A stretch of DNA of 64,000 nucleotides from Aeromonas diversa CDC 2478-85 (GTDB lineage: Bacteria > Pseudomonadota > Gammaproteobacteria > Enterobacterales > Aeromonadaceae). The DNA lies in the NCBI RefSeq assembly GCF_000819805.1, contig NZ_CDCE01000020.1, forward strand, positions 327,162-391,161, given 5' to 3'. How positions within the stretch are numbered: position 1 is the stretch's first letter; each line of letters opens with the position of its first letter. The notes under the pieces are model-generated. The model searched no databases, had not been told where the DNA came from, and was given only the letters and a program-made list of their open reading frames with translations. A program made the translations under genes and the position numbers. This document shows positions 47,372-58,156 of this stretch, piece after piece.

Positions 47372-49951
47372 TCAGTTGGCGACTATGTTGAGCAGTTTGC
47401 CTGCCACATAGATGACCTTGCGGATGGTCTTGCCCTCGGTGTGCTTCTGCACCCCGACGTCGGTCATGGCCAGCTCTTCGATCTGCTGCTGGTTGATGTC
47501 GGCCGGTACGGTGATCTTGCCGCGTACCTTGCCGTTCACCTGCAGCACCACCAGCTTCTCGTTCTCGACCAGTGCGGCCTCGTCGGCCACCGGCCAGATG
47601 GCATCGTCCACCTCACCGTCTTTGCCGAGTGCACGCCACAGCTCGCAGCAGATGTGCGGGGTGATGGGGTAGAGCATGACGGCGATGGCTTCGAGCGCCT
47701 CCTGCATCAGGGCGCGATCCTGAGCGTCGCTGCCCAGCTTGGCCAGGTGGTTCATCAGCTCCATGATGGCCGCGATGGCGGTGTTGAAGGTCTGACGGCG
47801 ACCCACGTCATCGCTCACCTTCTTGATGGTCTTGTGCAGCTCGCGGCGCAGGGCCTGCTGGTCACCGTTCAGGGCGGCCAGATCCTGGGGCGGAACGGCA
47901 CCGGCACCCACGTGCTCGAAGGTCATCCGCCACAGGCGGCGCAGGAAGCGTTGGGCACCCTCCACACCGGAGTCTGACCACTCCAGAGTCATCTCGGCCG
48001 GCGAGGCGAACATCATGAACAGACGCACGGTATCGGCGCCGTAACGCTCTACCATCAGCTGCGGATCGATGCCGTTGTTCTTGGACTTGGACATCTTGGT
48101 CATGCCGGAGTGGATCACCTCACGACCTTCGTTGTCCACCGCCTTGGTGATGCGGCCCTTGTCGTCGCGCTCCACGGTCACGTCGAGGGGGCTGACCCAG
48201 ACGTTGCCGCCCTTCTCGTCCTTGTAGTAGAAGGCGTCGGCCAGCACCATGCCCTGGCAGAGCAGGCGCTTGAACGGCTCGTCGCTGTTCACCAGGCCCG
48301 CGTCGCGCAGCAGCTTGTGGAAGAAGCGGGCGTAGAGCAGGTGCATACAGGCGTGCTCGATGCCGCCGATGTACTGGTCGACCGGCAGCCAGTGGTTGGC
48401 GGCAGCCGGATCCAGCATGCCCTTGTCGTAGTCCGGGGAGCAGTAGCGCGCGTAGTACCAGGAGGACTCCATAAAGGTGTCGAAGGTATCGGTCTCGCGG
48501 AATGCTTCCTGGCCGTTGTAGGTGGTCTTGGCCCACTCGGCGTCGGCCTTGATCGGGCTCTGGATGCCGTCCATCACCACGTCTTCCGGCAGCAGTACCG
48601 GCAGCTGGTCGGCCGGGGTCGGCACCACTGTGCCGTCAGCCAGGGTCAGCATCGGGATGGGGGCGCCCCAGTAGCGCTGACGGGAGACACCCCAGTCGCG
48701 CAGGCGGTAGTTGACGGTGCGCTTGCCCTTGCCCAGCGCCTCAAGCTTGTTGGCGATGGCATCGAAGGCACCCTGGAAGTCGAGGCCGTCGAACTCGCCG
48801 GAGTTGAACAGCACGCCCTTCTCGGCGTAGGCGGCGTCGATCACGTTCGGTGCATCGCCATCAACCGGCTTGATCACCGGCTTGATCTCGAGGCCGTACT
48901 TGGTGGCGAACTCATGGTCGCGCAGATCGTGACCCGGAACGGCCATGACGGCGCCGGTGCCGTAGTTCATCAGCACGAAGTTGGCGACCCAGACCGGCAC
49001 CTTGCGGCCGTCCAGCGGGTGAATGGCGTAGAGGCCGGTGGCCATGCCCTTCTTCTCCATGGTGGCGAGCTCGGCTTCGGCCACCTTGGTGTTCTTGCAC
49101 TCTTCGATAAAGGCGGCGAGCTCGGGGTTACCCTCGGCAGCTTGCAGCGCCAGCGGGTGGCCGGCGGCGATGCCCACATAGGTCACGCCCATGAAGGTGT
49201 CCGGACGGGTGGTGTAGACCTCGAGGTGCTCATCCTGGCCGTCGATATTGAAGCTGATGTTGACCCCTTCGGAGCGACCAATCCAGTTGCGCTGCATGGT
49301 CTTGACCATCTCCGGCCAGCCATCCAGATTGTCGATGTCGCTGAGCAGCTCTTCGGCGTAGTCGGTGATCTTGATGAACCACTGGGGGATCTCTTTTTGC
49401 TCCACCGGGGTGTCGCAACGCCAGCAGCAGTTGTCCACCACCTGCTCGTTGGCCAGCACCGTCATGTCGTTCGGGCACCAGTTGACGGAGGAGGTCTTCT
49501 TGTAGACCAGGCCCTTCTCATAGAGCTTGGTGAAGAACCACTGTTCCCAGCGGTAGTAGTCCGGCTTGCAGGTGGCCAGCTCTCTGTCCCAGTCGTAACC
49601 CAGACCCAGCATCTTCAGCTGGTTCTTCATGTACTCGATGTTTTCATAGGTCCAGGGCGCCGGCGCCGTCTTGTTCTTGATGGCGGCGTTTTCTGCCGGC
49701 AGGCCGAAGGCGTCCCAGCCGATGGGCTGCAGCACGTTCTTGCCGTTCAGCCGTTGATAGCGGGATACCACGTCACCTATGGTGTAGTTACGAACGTGCC
49801 CCATGTGTAGACGACCCGACGGATAGGGGAACATGGAGAGGCAGTAGAACTTCTCCTTGTCGACCTTCTCCACGGCCTTGAAGGTTTTCTGGGTGTCCCA
49901 GCGCTGTTGCACTGAGGGCTCAATCGTCTGGGGAACGTACTGTTCTTGCAT
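47372..49951 (-). CDS. leuS: Leucyl-tRNA synthetase
   Basis: LeuS charges tRNA-Leu. The 859-aa class I enzyme (E. coli 860) has the HIGH-like motif [11 protein letters not shown], a Zn site (NWCPND with CCWRCDTP), a CP1 editing domain with TTRPDTFMG, and [10 protein letters not shown] start it at the ATG 49951 (MQEQYVPQ, as E. coli MQEQYRPE); ATGs at 49960 and upstream also read in frame. It heads the minus-strand operon leuS-lptE-holA-nadD. Confidence 0.97.
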   Translation of the reverse strand: MQEQYVPQTIEPSVQQRWDTQKTFKAVEKVDKEKFYCLSMFPYPSGRLHMGHVRNYTIGDVVSRYQRLNGKNVLQPIGWDAFGLPAENAAIKNKTAPAPWTYENIEYMKNQLKMLGLGYDWDRELATCKPDYYRWEQWFFTKLYEKGLVYKKTSSVNWCPNDMTVLANEQVVDNCCWRCDTPVEQKEIPQWFIKITDYAEELLSDIDNLDGWPEMVKTMQRNWIGRSEGVNISFNIDGQDEHLEVYTTRPDTFMGVTYVGIAAGHPLALQAAEGNPELAAFIEECKNTKVAEAELATMEKKGMATGLYAIHPLDGRKVPVWVANFVLMNYGTGAVMAVPGHDLRDHEFATKYGLEIKPVIKPVDGDAPNVIDAAYAEKGVLFNSGEFDGLDFQGAFDAIANKLEALGKGKRTVNYRLRDWGVSRQRYWGAPIPMLTLADGTVVPTPADQLPVLLPEDVVMDGIQSPIKADAEWAKTTYNGQEAFRETDTFDTFMESSWYYARYCSPDYDKGMLDPAAANHWLPVDQYIGGIEHACMHLLYARFFHKLLRDAGLVNSDEPFKRLLCQGMVLADAFYYKDEKGGNVWVSPLDVTVERDDKGRITKAVDNEGREVIHSGMTKMSKSKNNGIDPQLMVERYGADTVRLFMMFASPAEMTLEWSDSGVEGAQRFLRRLWRMTFEHVGAGAVPPQDLAALNGDQQALRRELHKTIKKVSDDVGRRQTFNTAIAAIMELMNHLAKLGSDAQDRALMQEALEAIAVMLYPITPHICCELWRALGKDGEVDDAIWPVADEAALVENEKLVVLQVNGKVRGKITVPADINQQQIEELAMTDVGVQKHTEGKTIRKVIYVAGKLLNIVAN

Positions 49952-50068
49952 TGGTGACATCCGGATCTGTGAAATGGATTGGAACATCCAACTGGAAAAT
50001 CGCCATAGAATACCGAGTAACGGGGGCCGCAACAACCGGCCAGGGCTGGCAAGGAGGGAGGAGAGACC

Positions 50069-50551
50069 ATGGACAAGCAGAAAAAGGGCTATGAGGCCTT
50101 TATCGAGGAGCTGCGGGCCCAGTGGGAAGCCACCGGGCAGTATCAGGAGGAGCGCCTCAACCGGCTCATCGCCCGGGTGCAGGACTACCTGGAGGCGGCC
50201 GGTGACCTGACCCGGGACGAGTGGGCCCTCATCGCTGAGTACGTTAAACGGGATCTGGGCAACTTCGAGGAGGGGCGCCAGGAGGTCCCAGAATCCGAGT
50301 TCACGCTGCTGCTAAAGGATTCCATCTGGTCCTGGTTGGTCGAGGCGACGGATCGCACCCAGGTGGAGTGGGCCGAGCTGTCGGCCGATCTCGAGCACAA
50401 GGGAGAGTACCGAAGCGGTGACTGGGTCGGGCTCGGGGTCATGGTGTGTCGCCAGTGCGGCCATCGCCATACAGTGCTTCGCCCGGAGCGGCTCGGTGAG
50501 TGTATCCAGTGCGGCGCCACCGCCTTCGTACGTGAGCCCCTCTCCCCATGA
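50069..50551 (+). CDS. ybeL: YbeL/DUF1451 zinc-ribbon protein
   Basis: A 160-aa protein with an N-terminal helical region ([15 protein letters not shown]...) and a C-terminal zinc ribbon of two Cys pairs (CRQCGHRH and CIQCGA). E. coli YbeL lies divergent from leuS in the same place. Its role is unknown. It is followed by a bidirectional terminator. Confidence 0.92.
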   Translation: MDKQKKGYEAFIEELRAQWEATGQYQEERLNRLIARVQDYLEAAGDLTRDEWALIAEYVKRDLGNFEEGRQEVPESEFTLLLKDSIWSWLVEATDRTQVEWAELSADLEHKGEYRSGDWVGLGVMVCRQCGHRHTVLRPERLGECIQCGATAFVREPLSP

Positions 50552-50563
50552 GGGGAAGCTAAC

Positions 50564-50595
50564 AAAAAGCAGAGGCGCCCGTGGGCGCCTCTTTT
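50564..50595. terminator. Bidirectional terminator between ybeL and lnt
   Basis: AGAGGCGCCC / GGGCGCCTCT forms a 10-bp stem with a 2-nt gap, flanked by AAAAA and TTTT. It suits both ybeL (+) and lnt (-). Confidence 0.8.
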
Positions 50596-50606
50596 CATGG
50601 GGCATC

Positions 50607-52139
50607 TCAGTAGTGGCGCTCACTCCAGGGGTGAGCGCGCGGACGCAGCCAGAGGGCAGCGATCAGCATCAGGGCAGAGAGGGCATAGAGGGGCCAGGAG
50701 CCGAAGCGCTGGTAAGGGGTCGCGCCGGTGGCTGGGCGTACCTCGACCCGCAGTACCCCGTCTTCGAACTGGGGCAGCTGGCCTATGATGTGGCCATCGC
50801 TCTCGGTGGCAACCGTGAGCCCGGTGTTGGTGGCGCGCAGCAGGGGGCGAGAGAACTCCAGGGCCCGCATCCGCGCTATCTCCATGTGCTGCCAGGGGCC
50901 GATACTCTTGCCAAACCAGGCGTCGTTGGAGACGGTGAGCAGGAAGTCGGTCTGCTCCATCACGTTGCGGCGCAGCTCCTCGGGGAAGATGATCTCATAG
51001 CAGATGGCGGTCGCCAGGCGCAGCCCCTTGGCCAGCAGGTTCTCCTGCACCGGCGCCCCTTCGCTGAAGGAGGACATGGGCAGGTTGAAGAAGGGGGCGA
51101 TGGGGCGCAACAGATCGCCAAACGGCACGTATTCGCCGATGGGCAGCAGGTGCACCTTGTTGTAGCGGTTGCCCTGCTCATAGTGGTAGCTCTGTTTGCC
51201 GTCGAGGTCGGTCATCCCCATGCCAAGCACCACGTTGTAGAAGCGGCGCTGGTCCATGTCGAAGTTGATGATGCCGGCGATCAGGGCGGTCTCGTTGACC
51301 TTCATCGCCTTGTCCAGATTCTCGAGATAGGGAACCATCTCCTTCTCGAGGGCCGGGATGGCGGACTCGGGCCAGACGATGATGTCCGCGTCCTGATGCT
51401 GACGGCTCAAGTCCTGATATTTGCGTACCGTGGGGACCAGCGTCTCCGGATCCCACTTCATCGACTGCTCTATGTTGCCCTGCACCAGGGCCACCTTGAC
51501 CGGCTCACCGCGGGTTACCCAGCTCAGTTGCATGCTGGCGGTGGCGAGCGCCACCAGCACCAGCGGCACGGCCAACCAGAGCAGGCGGCGGGTCTGCCAC
51601 AGCAGCCACAGGCTGGCGGCGGTGAGCAGTAGCGCGAGCGTGATGCCCTGTACCCCGAGCAGCGGAGCCAGTCCCTTGAGGGGACCGTCGATCTGGGTGT
51701 AACCAAACCAGAGCCAGGGGAAGCCAGTCAGCACCATGCCGCGCAGCCAGTCCGCCACCAGCCAGAGGGCCGGGAAGGCAAGCAACCAGCGGCTCCAGTG
51801 ACGCTCGCGAAAGAAGCGGGCGAAGGCCCAGCAAGCCAGGGCCGGATAGAGCGCCAGGTAGGCAGACAGGCCCGCCAGCAGCACAAAGGCGACCGGCAGC
51901 GGGATGCCGCCAAACTCGGTCATGCTGACGTGGATCCACCAAAGACCCGGCAGGAACATCCCCATGGCATAGCCAAAGCCGCGCCAGGCGGCCTGCTTGG
52001 GGCTGACCCTGTCGATCAGGGCGAAGAGGCCGAGCAGGGAGGGGATGAGCAGGGGCCAGTAGTTAAACGGAGAGAAGGCCATAACGGAGAGCGCCCCGCA
52101 GGACAGGGCGCTCAGGGTGATCAGGAGTCTCGATTTCAC
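50607..52139 (-). CDS. lnt: Apolipoprotein N-acyltransferase
   Basis: Lnt adds the third acyl chain to lipoproteins at the inner membrane. The 510-aa protein has about eight TM helices and a periplasmic nitrilase-like domain with the catalytic triad in VWPESAIPALE (Glu), KVHLLPIGEYVPFG (Lys) and ATAICYE (Cys). The start codon is GTG. It begins 3 bp after the corC stop, in the ybeZ-ybeY-corC-lnt operon as in E. coli. Its targets in this window include the LptE, RlpA and two other lipoproteins. Confidence 0.96.
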   Translation of the reverse strand: MKSRLLITLSALSCGALSVMAFSPFNYWPLLIPSLLGLFALIDRVSPKQAAWRGFGYAMGMFLPGLWWIHVSMTEFGGIPLPVAFVLLAGLSAYLALYPALACWAFARFFRERHWSRWLLAFPALWLVADWLRGMVLTGFPWLWFGYTQIDGPLKGLAPLLGVQGITLALLLTAASLWLLWQTRRLLWLAVPLVLVALATASMQLSWVTRGEPVKVALVQGNIEQSMKWDPETLVPTVRKYQDLSRQHQDADIIVWPESAIPALEKEMVPYLENLDKAMKVNETALIAGIINFDMDQRRFYNVVLGMGMTDLDGKQSYHYEQGNRYNKVHLLPIGEYVPFGDLLRPIAPFFNLPMSSFSEGAPVQENLLAKGLRLATAICYEIIFPEELRRNVMEQTDFLLTVSNDAWFGKSIGPWQHMEIARMRALEFSRPLLRATNTGLTVATESDGHIIGQLPQFEDGVLRVEVRPATGATPYQRFGSWPLYALSALMLIAALWLRPRAHPWSERHY

Positions 52140-52142
52140 GGA

Positions 52143-53021
52143 TTATTGGGGCTCTGATTGGGCTGCAACATGGTCTTCCGGTATCTTAACCTGCAACTGT
52201 TGCAGACGGCGACGATCGGCGTGCATTACCTTGAACTGATAGCCGTCGATCTCGACCTCTTCGCCCTTCTCGGGCAGGTGGCCAAAGGCGTGCATCACCA
52301 GGCCGCCGACCGTGTCGACCTCCTCGTCGCTAAACTCGCTGCCGAAGAAGTCGTTGAAGTCCTCGATCTCGGTCAGGGCGCTGACCGAGAAGACCCGCTT
52401 GCTGATGCGGCGGATCTCGTCCGGCTCGTTGTCGTCGTCGTCAAACTCGTCGTCGATCTCGCCGACGATGAGCTCGAGGATGTCCTCGATGGTGACCAGA
52501 CCCGACACACCGCCAAACTCGTCGACCACCATGGCCATGTGGTAGCGCTCTGCCTGGAACTCCTTGAGCAGACGGTCGACCCGCTTGCTCTCGGGGACGA
52601 TCACCGCGGGGCGCAGGAAGCGCTCGATGGAGAAGGGCTCGTCGTCCTGACCCAGACCCACTTTCAGCAGATCCTTGGCCAGCAGGATCCCTTCCACGTG
52701 GTCCTTGTCCTCGTTGATCACCGGGAAACGGGAGTGACCCGATTCGACGATGACGGGGAGGAAGGCCTCGATGGGCTGGGACTTCTCGATGGTCACCATC
52801 TGGGAGCGGGGGATCATGATGTCCCGCACTCTCAGTTCGGCGATCTCGAGCACGCCCTCAATCATGTCCTTGGTGTCCTGGTCGATCAGGTCGCGCTCTT
52901 CGGCGTCCTGAATCACTTCTACCAGGTCGTTGCGGTCCTTGGGCTCGCCCTGGAACAGTTGGCTGAGTTTGTCGAGCCAGCTCTTCTTCGGCGAGCCGGT
53001 ACTAGGGTGATCGTCGGTCAT
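52143..53021 (-). CDS. corC: CorC/YbeX CBS-domain protein
   Basis: The 292-aa protein has tandem CBS domains (about residues 65-190; MIPRSQMVTIEKSQ, and VVDEFGGVSGLVTIEDILE) and a CorC_HlyC C-terminal domain. E. coli YbeX is implicated in magnesium efflux and ribosome metabolism; it lacks a transmembrane domain. Short acidic run EIDDEFDDDDNEPDE in the middle. The order ybeZ-ybeY-ybeX-lnt matches E. coli. Confidence 0.93.
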   Translation of the reverse strand: MTDDHPSTGSPKKSWLDKLSQLFQGEPKDRNDLVEVIQDAEERDLIDQDTKDMIEGVLEIAELRVRDIMIPRSQMVTIEKSQPIEAFLPVIVESGHSRFPVINEDKDHVEGILLAKDLLKVGLGQDDEPFSIERFLRPAVIVPESKRVDRLLKEFQAERYHMAMVVDEFGGVSGLVTIEDILELIVGEIDDEFDDDDNEPDEIRRISKRVFSVSALTEIEDFNDFFGSEFSDEEVDTVGGLVMHAFGHLPEKGEEVEIDGYQFKVMHADRRRLQQLQVKIPEDHVAAQSEPQ

Positions 53022-53093
53022 CTTGTCTCTTGATGGTTCACTTAAGGGATGATGCGGCAGATATGAGGCTAGTTCCCATTCATGTCAATGGGA

Positions 53094-53558
53094 TTACTGC
53101 TCGTCATCGGCATAGGGGTCGGCGTAGCCCAGCTCGTTCATGATGTCGCGTTCAAGCTGCTCCATCTCCTCGGCCTCGTCGTCCTCAATATGGTCATAAC
53201 CTAGCAGATGCAGGCTACCGTGGACAACCATGTGGGCCCAGTGGGCCTCCAGCGGTTTGCCCTGTTCGGTCGCCTCGCGCTCCACCACCTGGCGACAGAT
53301 CACCAGATCCCCGAGCAGGGGCAGCTCGATGCCCGGCGGGGCCTCGAACGGGAAAGAGAGCACGTTGGTGGGTTTGTCCATGCCCCGGTAGGTGAGGTTG
53401 AGCTCGTGGCTCTCGGCCTCGTCCACCAAGCGTACTGTCACCTCGGCCTCCTGCTGGAAGCCCAGTACAGTGCCGTCCAGCCAGCGCTGGAAGTCGGACT
53501 CGCTCGGCAGCCCCTGTTCGTTTTCGCAGGCGAGCTGCAGATCCAGCATCACGCTCAT
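53094..53558 (-). CDS. ybeY: Endoribonuclease YbeY, rRNA maturation factor
   Basis: YbeY is a zinc-dependent single-strand RNase needed for 16S rRNA 3' maturation and 70S quality control. The 154-aa protein has the metal motif [15 protein letters not shown] (HxxxHxxxxxxxxH) and the upstream [18 protein letters not shown]. It overlaps ybeZ by 4 bp (ATGA). Confidence 0.96.
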   Translation of the reverse strand: MSVMLDLQLACENEQGLPSESDFQRWLDGTVLGFQQEAEVTVRLVDEAESHELNLTYRGMDKPTNVLSFPFEAPPGIELPLLGDLVICRQVVEREATEQGKPLEAHWAHMVVHGSLHLLGYDHIEDDEAEEMEQLERDIMNELGYADPYADDEQ

Positions 53559-54613
53559 GCTTGATTCTCCTTGTTGGCCTGACGCTCGGCGTCGGCACTG
53601 GCCTTCTGACGGGCCTGCTCGGCATCGAATGCCTCATAGGCCTGGACGATGCGGGCGACCACGGGGTGGCGGACCACATCCTGGGACTGGAAGAAGTTAA
53701 AGGAGAGGCCATCGACCCCCTGCAACACCTCGAGGGCGTGGCGCAGCCCCGAACGAGCGCCCCGCGGCAGATCGATCTGAGTGATATCCCCTGTGATGAC
53801 CGCCTTGGAGTTGAAGCCGATACGGGTCAGGAACATCTTCATCTGTTCGGTGGTGGTGTTCTGCGCCTCGTCGAGGATGATGAAGGCGTCATTGAGGGTG
53901 CGGCCACGCATGTAGGCGAGCGGGGCGACCTCGATGACGTTGCGCTCGATAAGCTTCTCCACCCGCTCGAAGCCCAGCATCTCGAAGAGGGCGTCGTAGA
54001 GGGGGCGCAGGTAGGGGTCCACCTTCTGGGAGAGATCGCCGGGCAGGAAGCCGAGCTTCTCGCCCGCTTCCACCGCCGGGCGGGTCAGCAGGATGCGGCG
54101 GATCTCCTGGCGCTCCAGGGCATCCACGGCGGCGGCGACCGCCAGATAGGTCTTGCCGGTACCGGCCGGCCCTATGCCGAAGGTGATGTCGTGGCGCACT
54201 ATGTTAGCGATGTACTGGGACTGGTTCTGGCTGCGGGCCTTGATCATGCCGCGCTTGGTCTTGATGTTGACCTCCTTGCCCCAGCTCATGCCCGGCTCCG
54301 GGCTTCCCTCATCCTGCTCCATGGCCTGGCTACCCAGGATGGCCAAGTGCACCTGATCCGGCTCGATATCCGGGATCTGGTTACCGCGCACCGGGGCTGT
54401 CTCCACATAGAGCTGTTTGAGCAGCTCGGCGACGGCCTCGGCCTGGGCCGGTTTGCCCAGGATCTGGAAATGGTTGTTGCGGTAGCTTATTTCGACGCCC
54501 ATGCGGCGCTCGAGCTGCTTGAGGTTGTCATCGAACGGACCGCACAGGCTGGCCAGCCGGGCGTTGTCGGCGGGTTCCAGGTGCAGATTGATGGTGGAAA
54601 TGTGTCGACTCAA
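53555..54613 (-). CDS. ybeZ: PhoH-like ATPase YbeZ
   Basis: A 352-aa ATPase of the PhoH family, partner of YbeY. Walker A is [11 protein letters not shown] and Walker B is [10 protein letters not shown]; the block [19 protein letters not shown] is characteristic. The start is TTG 54613 ([14 protein letters not shown]), with GAGG upstream. The N-terminal KH-like region [21 protein letters not shown] matches E. coli YbeZ closely. It lies 51 bp downstream of miaB. Confidence 0.94.
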   Translation of the reverse strand: MSRHISTINLHLEPADNARLASLCGPFDDNLKQLERRMGVEISYRNNHFQILGKPAQAEAVAELLKQLYVETAPVRGNQIPDIEPDQVHLAILGSQAMEQDEGSPEPGMSWGKEVNIKTKRGMIKARSQNQSQYIANIVRHDITFGIGPAGTGKTYLAVAAAVDALERQEIRRILLTRPAVEAGEKLGFLPGDLSQKVDPYLRPLYDALFEMLGFERVEKLIERNVIEVAPLAYMRGRTLNDAFIILDEAQNTTTEQMKMFLTRIGFNSKAVITGDITQIDLPRGARSGLRHALEVLQGVDGLSFNFFQSQDVVRHPVVARIVQAYEAFDAEQARQKASADAERQANKENQA

Positions 54614-54664
54614 GGGATCCTCGCAAGACGAAGCCGCCCGCCCGAGGGGCAGGCGGCAGGGTGA

Positions 54665-56098
54665 TCAATGGGGGGTGAAGGCGGCCACGCCCAGCGGGTC
54701 CGGCACGTTGTCCGGGCGGCGGGCCAGGATCTCGCCCGGTGCCGTGGCGATCCGCAGGCCCATCTCCTCTTCACCACGCACGAAGCGTGCGCGCAGGGAG
54801 TGGGGCAGCACCTCGGTGATCTCCACGTCGGCGAAGCGGCCGATGAGGCTGTGGGGCCCTTCGAAGTTGACCACCCGGTTGTTCTCGGTGCGCCCGCGCA
54901 GCTCCATGGGGTTGAGCTTGGAGGGCCCTTCCACCAAGATGCGCTGGATGGTGCCCTGCATGGCGCGGCTCAGCTGCATCGCCTGGTTGTTGATGACGTG
55001 CTGCAGCAGATAGAGGCGCTCTTTCTTCACCTCCATATCCACATCGTCCGGCAGGTCGGCGGCCGGAGTGCCGGGGCGCGGGCTGAAGATGAAGCTGAAG
55101 CTCATGTCAAAGCCCACCTCTTCGATGAGCTTCATGGTGGCGGCGAAGTCTTCTTCGCTCTCGCCGGGGAAGCCGACGATGAAGTCGGAGCTGATGGTGA
55201 TGTCCGGACGGGCAGCCCGCAGGCGACGGATCTTCGACTTGTACTCGAGGGCCGTGTGGGGACGCTTCATCAGGGTCAGGATGCGATCCGAGCCGCTTTG
55301 CACCGGCAGGTGCAGGAAGCTCACCAGCTCCGGCGTGTCTTTGTACACCTCGATGATGTCGTCGGTGAACTCGATGGGGTGGCTGGTGGTGTAGCGAATA
55401 CGGTCGATGCCGTCGATGGCGGCCACCAGGCGCAGCAGCTCGGCAAAGGTGCAGATGCCATCATCATGAGTCGGTCCGCGATAGGCGTTGACGTTCTGGC
55501 CCAGCAGGTTGACCTCGCGCACGCCCTGTTCGGCGAGCTGGGCGATCTCGTAGAGGACGTCATCCAGCGGTCGGCTCACCTCTTCGCCGCGGGTGTAGGG
55601 GACCACGCAGTAGGTGCAGTACTTGGAGCAGCCTTCCATGATGGAGACGAAGGCGGTCGGGCCTTCGGCGCGCGGTTCGGGCAGGCGGTCAAACTTCTCG
55701 ATCTCGGGGAAGCTCACGTCCACCTGGGCGCCACGGCCCTCCTGAACGCTTCTGATCATGGTCGGCAGACGGTGCAGGGTCTGCGGGCCGAAGACGATGT
55801 CCACGTAAGGGGCACGGCTGCGAATGGCGTCCCCCTCCTGGGAGGCGACGCAGCCACCTACCCCGATCACTAGGGCTGGATTTTTCTCCTTGAGCAGCTT
55901 CCAGCGCCCCAGCTGGTGGAATACCTTCTCCTGCGCCTTCTCACGAATGGAGCAGGTGTTCAGCAACAGCACATCGGCCTCTTCGGGCTCGTCGGTAAGC
56001 TGGTAACCGTTGCTGGCGTCGAGCAGGTCGGCCATCTTGGACGAGTCGTACTCGTTCATCTGGCAGCCCCAAGTCTTGATATGAAGTTTCTTGCTCAT
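54665..56098 (-). CDS. miaB: tRNA-2-methylthio-N6-dimethylallyladenosine synthase
   Basis: MiaB is a radical SAM methylthiotransferase that modifies A37 of tRNAs reading UNN codons. The 477-aa protein (E. coli 474) has the UPF0004 auxiliary-cluster cysteines ([23 protein letters not shown]), the radical SAM motif CSKYCTYC, and a C-terminal TRAM domain. I start it at ATG 56098 ([12 protein letters not shown]), rather than farther upstream. Confidence 0.97.
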   Translation of the reverse strand: MSKKLHIKTWGCQMNEYDSSKMADLLDASNGYQLTDEPEEADVLLLNTCSIREKAQEKVFHQLGRWKLLKEKNPALVIGVGGCVASQEGDAIRSRAPYVDIVFGPQTLHRLPTMIRSVQEGRGAQVDVSFPEIEKFDRLPEPRAEGPTAFVSIMEGCSKYCTYCVVPYTRGEEVSRPLDDVLYEIAQLAEQGVREVNLLGQNVNAYRGPTHDDGICTFAELLRLVAAIDGIDRIRYTTSHPIEFTDDIIEVYKDTPELVSFLHLPVQSGSDRILTLMKRPHTALEYKSKIRRLRAARPDITISSDFIVGFPGESEEDFAATMKLIEEVGFDMSFSFIFSPRPGTPAADLPDDVDMEVKKERLYLLQHVINNQAMQLSRAMQGTIQRILVEGPSKLNPMELRGRTENNRVVNFEGPHSLIGRFADVEITEVLPHSLRARFVRGEEEMGLRIATAPGEILARRPDNVPDPLGVAAFTPH

Positions 56099-56302
56099 TG
56101 CTACTCTTGCGGGTGTTGATGTCGACATGATCAAAGGGCCGGTCATTTTACTCCGCAACTGTGGCTCTGACCAGTTAATATCCAGGGGGGCAAATCCCTG
56201 CCCCACATGCGGTTTTTGGGATTTCCCCACGCTGCATCCCACCCCCAAAGCAGGCTACAATGGCCCCACTTTCCGCCAACGGAACCGCTCACGGAACAAT
56301 CA

Positions 56303-57466
56303 ATGATGCAATCTTGTGACATCGCCATCGTCGGTGGCGGCATGGTCGGTGCCGCGGCAGCCTGCCTGCTGGCACGCCAGGGACTCGAAGTGAGTGTCAT
56401 CGAGGCCGAGCTGCCAGCCCCCTTCGACCCGGCCCAGCCCATGGATCTGCGGGTGTCGGCCATCAGCGCCGCCTCGGTCTCTCTGCTCGAGCGAGCCGGC
56501 GCCTGGGAGAGTACCCGCGCCATGCGTGCCTGCCCCTATCGCCGTCTCGAGACCTGGGAGTGGGACGGTTTTGCCGCCCGCTTCAGTGCCGACGAGCTGG
56601 GGTTGCCCCAGCTTGGCTATATCGTCGAGAACCGCCTGCTTCAGCTGGGGCTGCTGGCCGCCATGGAGCGCTGGCCCAACGTGCATACCCTGACTCCGTC
56701 CCGTATCAAGGCCCTGTCGCAGGAGCGTGACTGTGCCACCCTGACGCTCGATGATGGCAGCCAGCTGCGGGCCCGCTGGGTGCTGGCCTGCGACGGCGCC
56801 GAGTCCCTCACCCGGCGGCTGGCCGGCATTGGGGTGTCGCGCTTCGAGTACCGCCAGCACTGCATGCTCATCAACATCGACACCGACGAGGGGCAGCAGG
56901 ACATCACCTGGCAGCAGTTTACCCCGAGTGGCCCACGCGCCTTTCTGCCGCTCAGTGGGGCGCATGGCTCTCTGGTGTGGTACGACAGCCCGGCGCGCAT
57001 CCGCGAGCTGATGGGGCTCACCCTGCCCGAACTGGAGCAGGCCATTCGCGCCGCCTTCCCGAGTCGCCTCGGCGGTTTTCGGGTCACCGGCCGCGGCAGT
57101 TTCCCCCTGGTGCGTCGCCACGCCAACCGCTATCACGCCGGGCGGGTGGTGCTCTTGGGGGACGCCGCCCACACCATCAATCCGTTGGCGGGGCAGGGGG
57201 TCAACCTCGGCTTCAAGGACGTGGCCTGCTGGTGCGATCTGCTGGCCAGGGCCGGTGAGCAGTGGCACCAGCTCGAGCTGGCAGGTCGTTACGAGCGCCG
57301 CCGTCGCCCCGACAATCAGCTGATGCAATCCGGGATGGATCTCTTCTATGCGGCCTTTAGCAACCGCCTCGGCCCCCTGCCGGTGCTGCGTAACCTGGGA
57401 CTCAATCTGGCGGACAAGGCGGGGCCCCTCAAGGCGCTGGCCCTGCGCTATGCGCTGGGGCTGTGA
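56303..57466 (+). CDS. ubiF: 3-demethoxyubiquinol 3-hydroxylase (UbiF-like FAD monooxygenase)
   Basis: A 387-aa FAD-dependent aromatic hydroxylase of the UbiH/UbiF/VisC family, acting late in ubiquinone synthesis. The FAD motif is IVGGGMVGAA at the N-terminus, the second is DG in ACDGAES, the third is GDAAHTINPLAGQGVNLGFKD. Divergence from miaB is the same as for ubiF in E. coli and favours UbiF over UbiH, but family members are close. Tandem ATGs at 56303 and 56306; the frame is open to 56207. The tRNA cluster that follows ubiF in E. coli is absent here. Confidence 0.88.
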   Translation: MMQSCDIAIVGGGMVGAAAACLLARQGLEVSVIEAELPAPFDPAQPMDLRVSAISAASVSLLERAGAWESTRAMRACPYRRLETWEWDGFAARFSADELGLPQLGYIVENRLLQLGLLAAMERWPNVHTLTPSRIKALSQERDCATLTLDDGSQLRARWVLACDGAESLTRRLAGIGVSRFEYRQHCMLINIDTDEGQQDITWQQFTPSGPRAFLPLSGAHGSLVWYDSPARIRELMGLTLPELEQAIRAAFPSRLGGFRVTGRGSFPLVRRHANRYHAGRVVLLGDAAHTINPLAGQGVNLGFKDVACWCDLLARAGEQWHQLELAGRYERRRRPDNQLMQSGMDLFYAAFSNRLGPLPVLRNLGLNLADKAGPLKALALRYALGL

Positions 57467-57608
57467 GAAAGGGGCATCCCCTCTCACCTGGCGGGCGCTA
57501 TCTAAAGCGCCGGCAGGATCACACTTATCGTCTCGCGGCGTGGGTGACGGCGCCGGCTTTCGGGTAGCATGACACCCCAATTTCTGGCAACTGACTACGG
57601 AATTCACG

Positions 57609-58067
57609 ATGCGCAGCACCACACGCGAAATGGCGGCCCACAAGCGGGTCGCCCTGGTGGCCCACGACAACATGAAAGAGTCTCTCCAGCGCTGGGTGAT
57701 CCGGCGCAAGGAAGAGCTCAAGCTGCACCACCTCTACGCCACCGGCACCACGGGGACCCGGCTCAGCAAGGCGGCCGCCTTGCCCATCACCTGCCTGTTT
57801 TCCGGCCCCATGGGGGGGGATCAGCAGTTGGGGGCCATGATCGCAGAAGGCAAGATAGACGTGCTCATCTTCTTCTGGGATCCCCTCAACGCGGTCCCCC
57901 ACGATCCGGACGTCAAGGCCCTGCTGCGGTTGGCGGCGGTCTGGAACATTCCGGTCGCGACCAACGAGGCGACCGCCGACTTCCTGATGGACTGCCCTCA
58001 CATGAACCGCACCTTCACCGTCGAGATCCCCGACTATGCCGGGTATCTGAAGGAGCGCACCGAGTAA
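57609..58067 (+). CDS. mgsA: Methylglyoxal synthase
   Basis: MgsA converts dihydroxyacetone phosphate to methylglyoxal, a bypass of lower glycolysis under phosphate limitation. The 152-aa protein (E. coli 152) has the catalytic Asp in [11 protein letters not shown], the substrate motif ATGTTG and [10 protein letters not shown] very stable terminator follows. Confidence 0.97.
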   Translation: MRSTTREMAAHKRVALVAHDNMKESLQRWVIRRKEELKLHHLYATGTTGTRLSKAAALPITCLFSGPMGGDQQLGAMIAEGKIDVLIFFWDPLNAVPHDPDVKALLRLAAVWNIPVATNEATADFLMDCPHMNRTFTVEIPDYAGYLKERTE

Positions 58068-58118
58068 GCAGCATCCTCCGCGGGGCTGTGGCGAGTCATA
58101 GGCAGCGCAGAGCAAAGA

Positions 58119-58156
58119 GAGAGGCCAGCCGGGTAACCGGCTGGCCTCTCGTATTT
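58119..58156. terminator. Strong terminator between mgsA and the TRIC-type channel gene
   Basis: A perfect 14-bp stem GAGAGGCCAGCCGG / CCGGCTGGCCTCTC is capped by GTAA, a GNRA-type loop, and followed by GTATTTTC. The genes on both sides converge here. Confidence 0.85.

Noticed and set aside
48110-49810. A 566-codon plus-strand frame over leuS
   Set aside because: Antisense shadow of leuS, which is nearly identical to E. coli LeuS.
57467-57608. Possible tRNA cluster after ubiF as in E. coli
   Set aside because: The gap is 142 bp, with no cloverleaf or CCA-like ends; mgsA follows.
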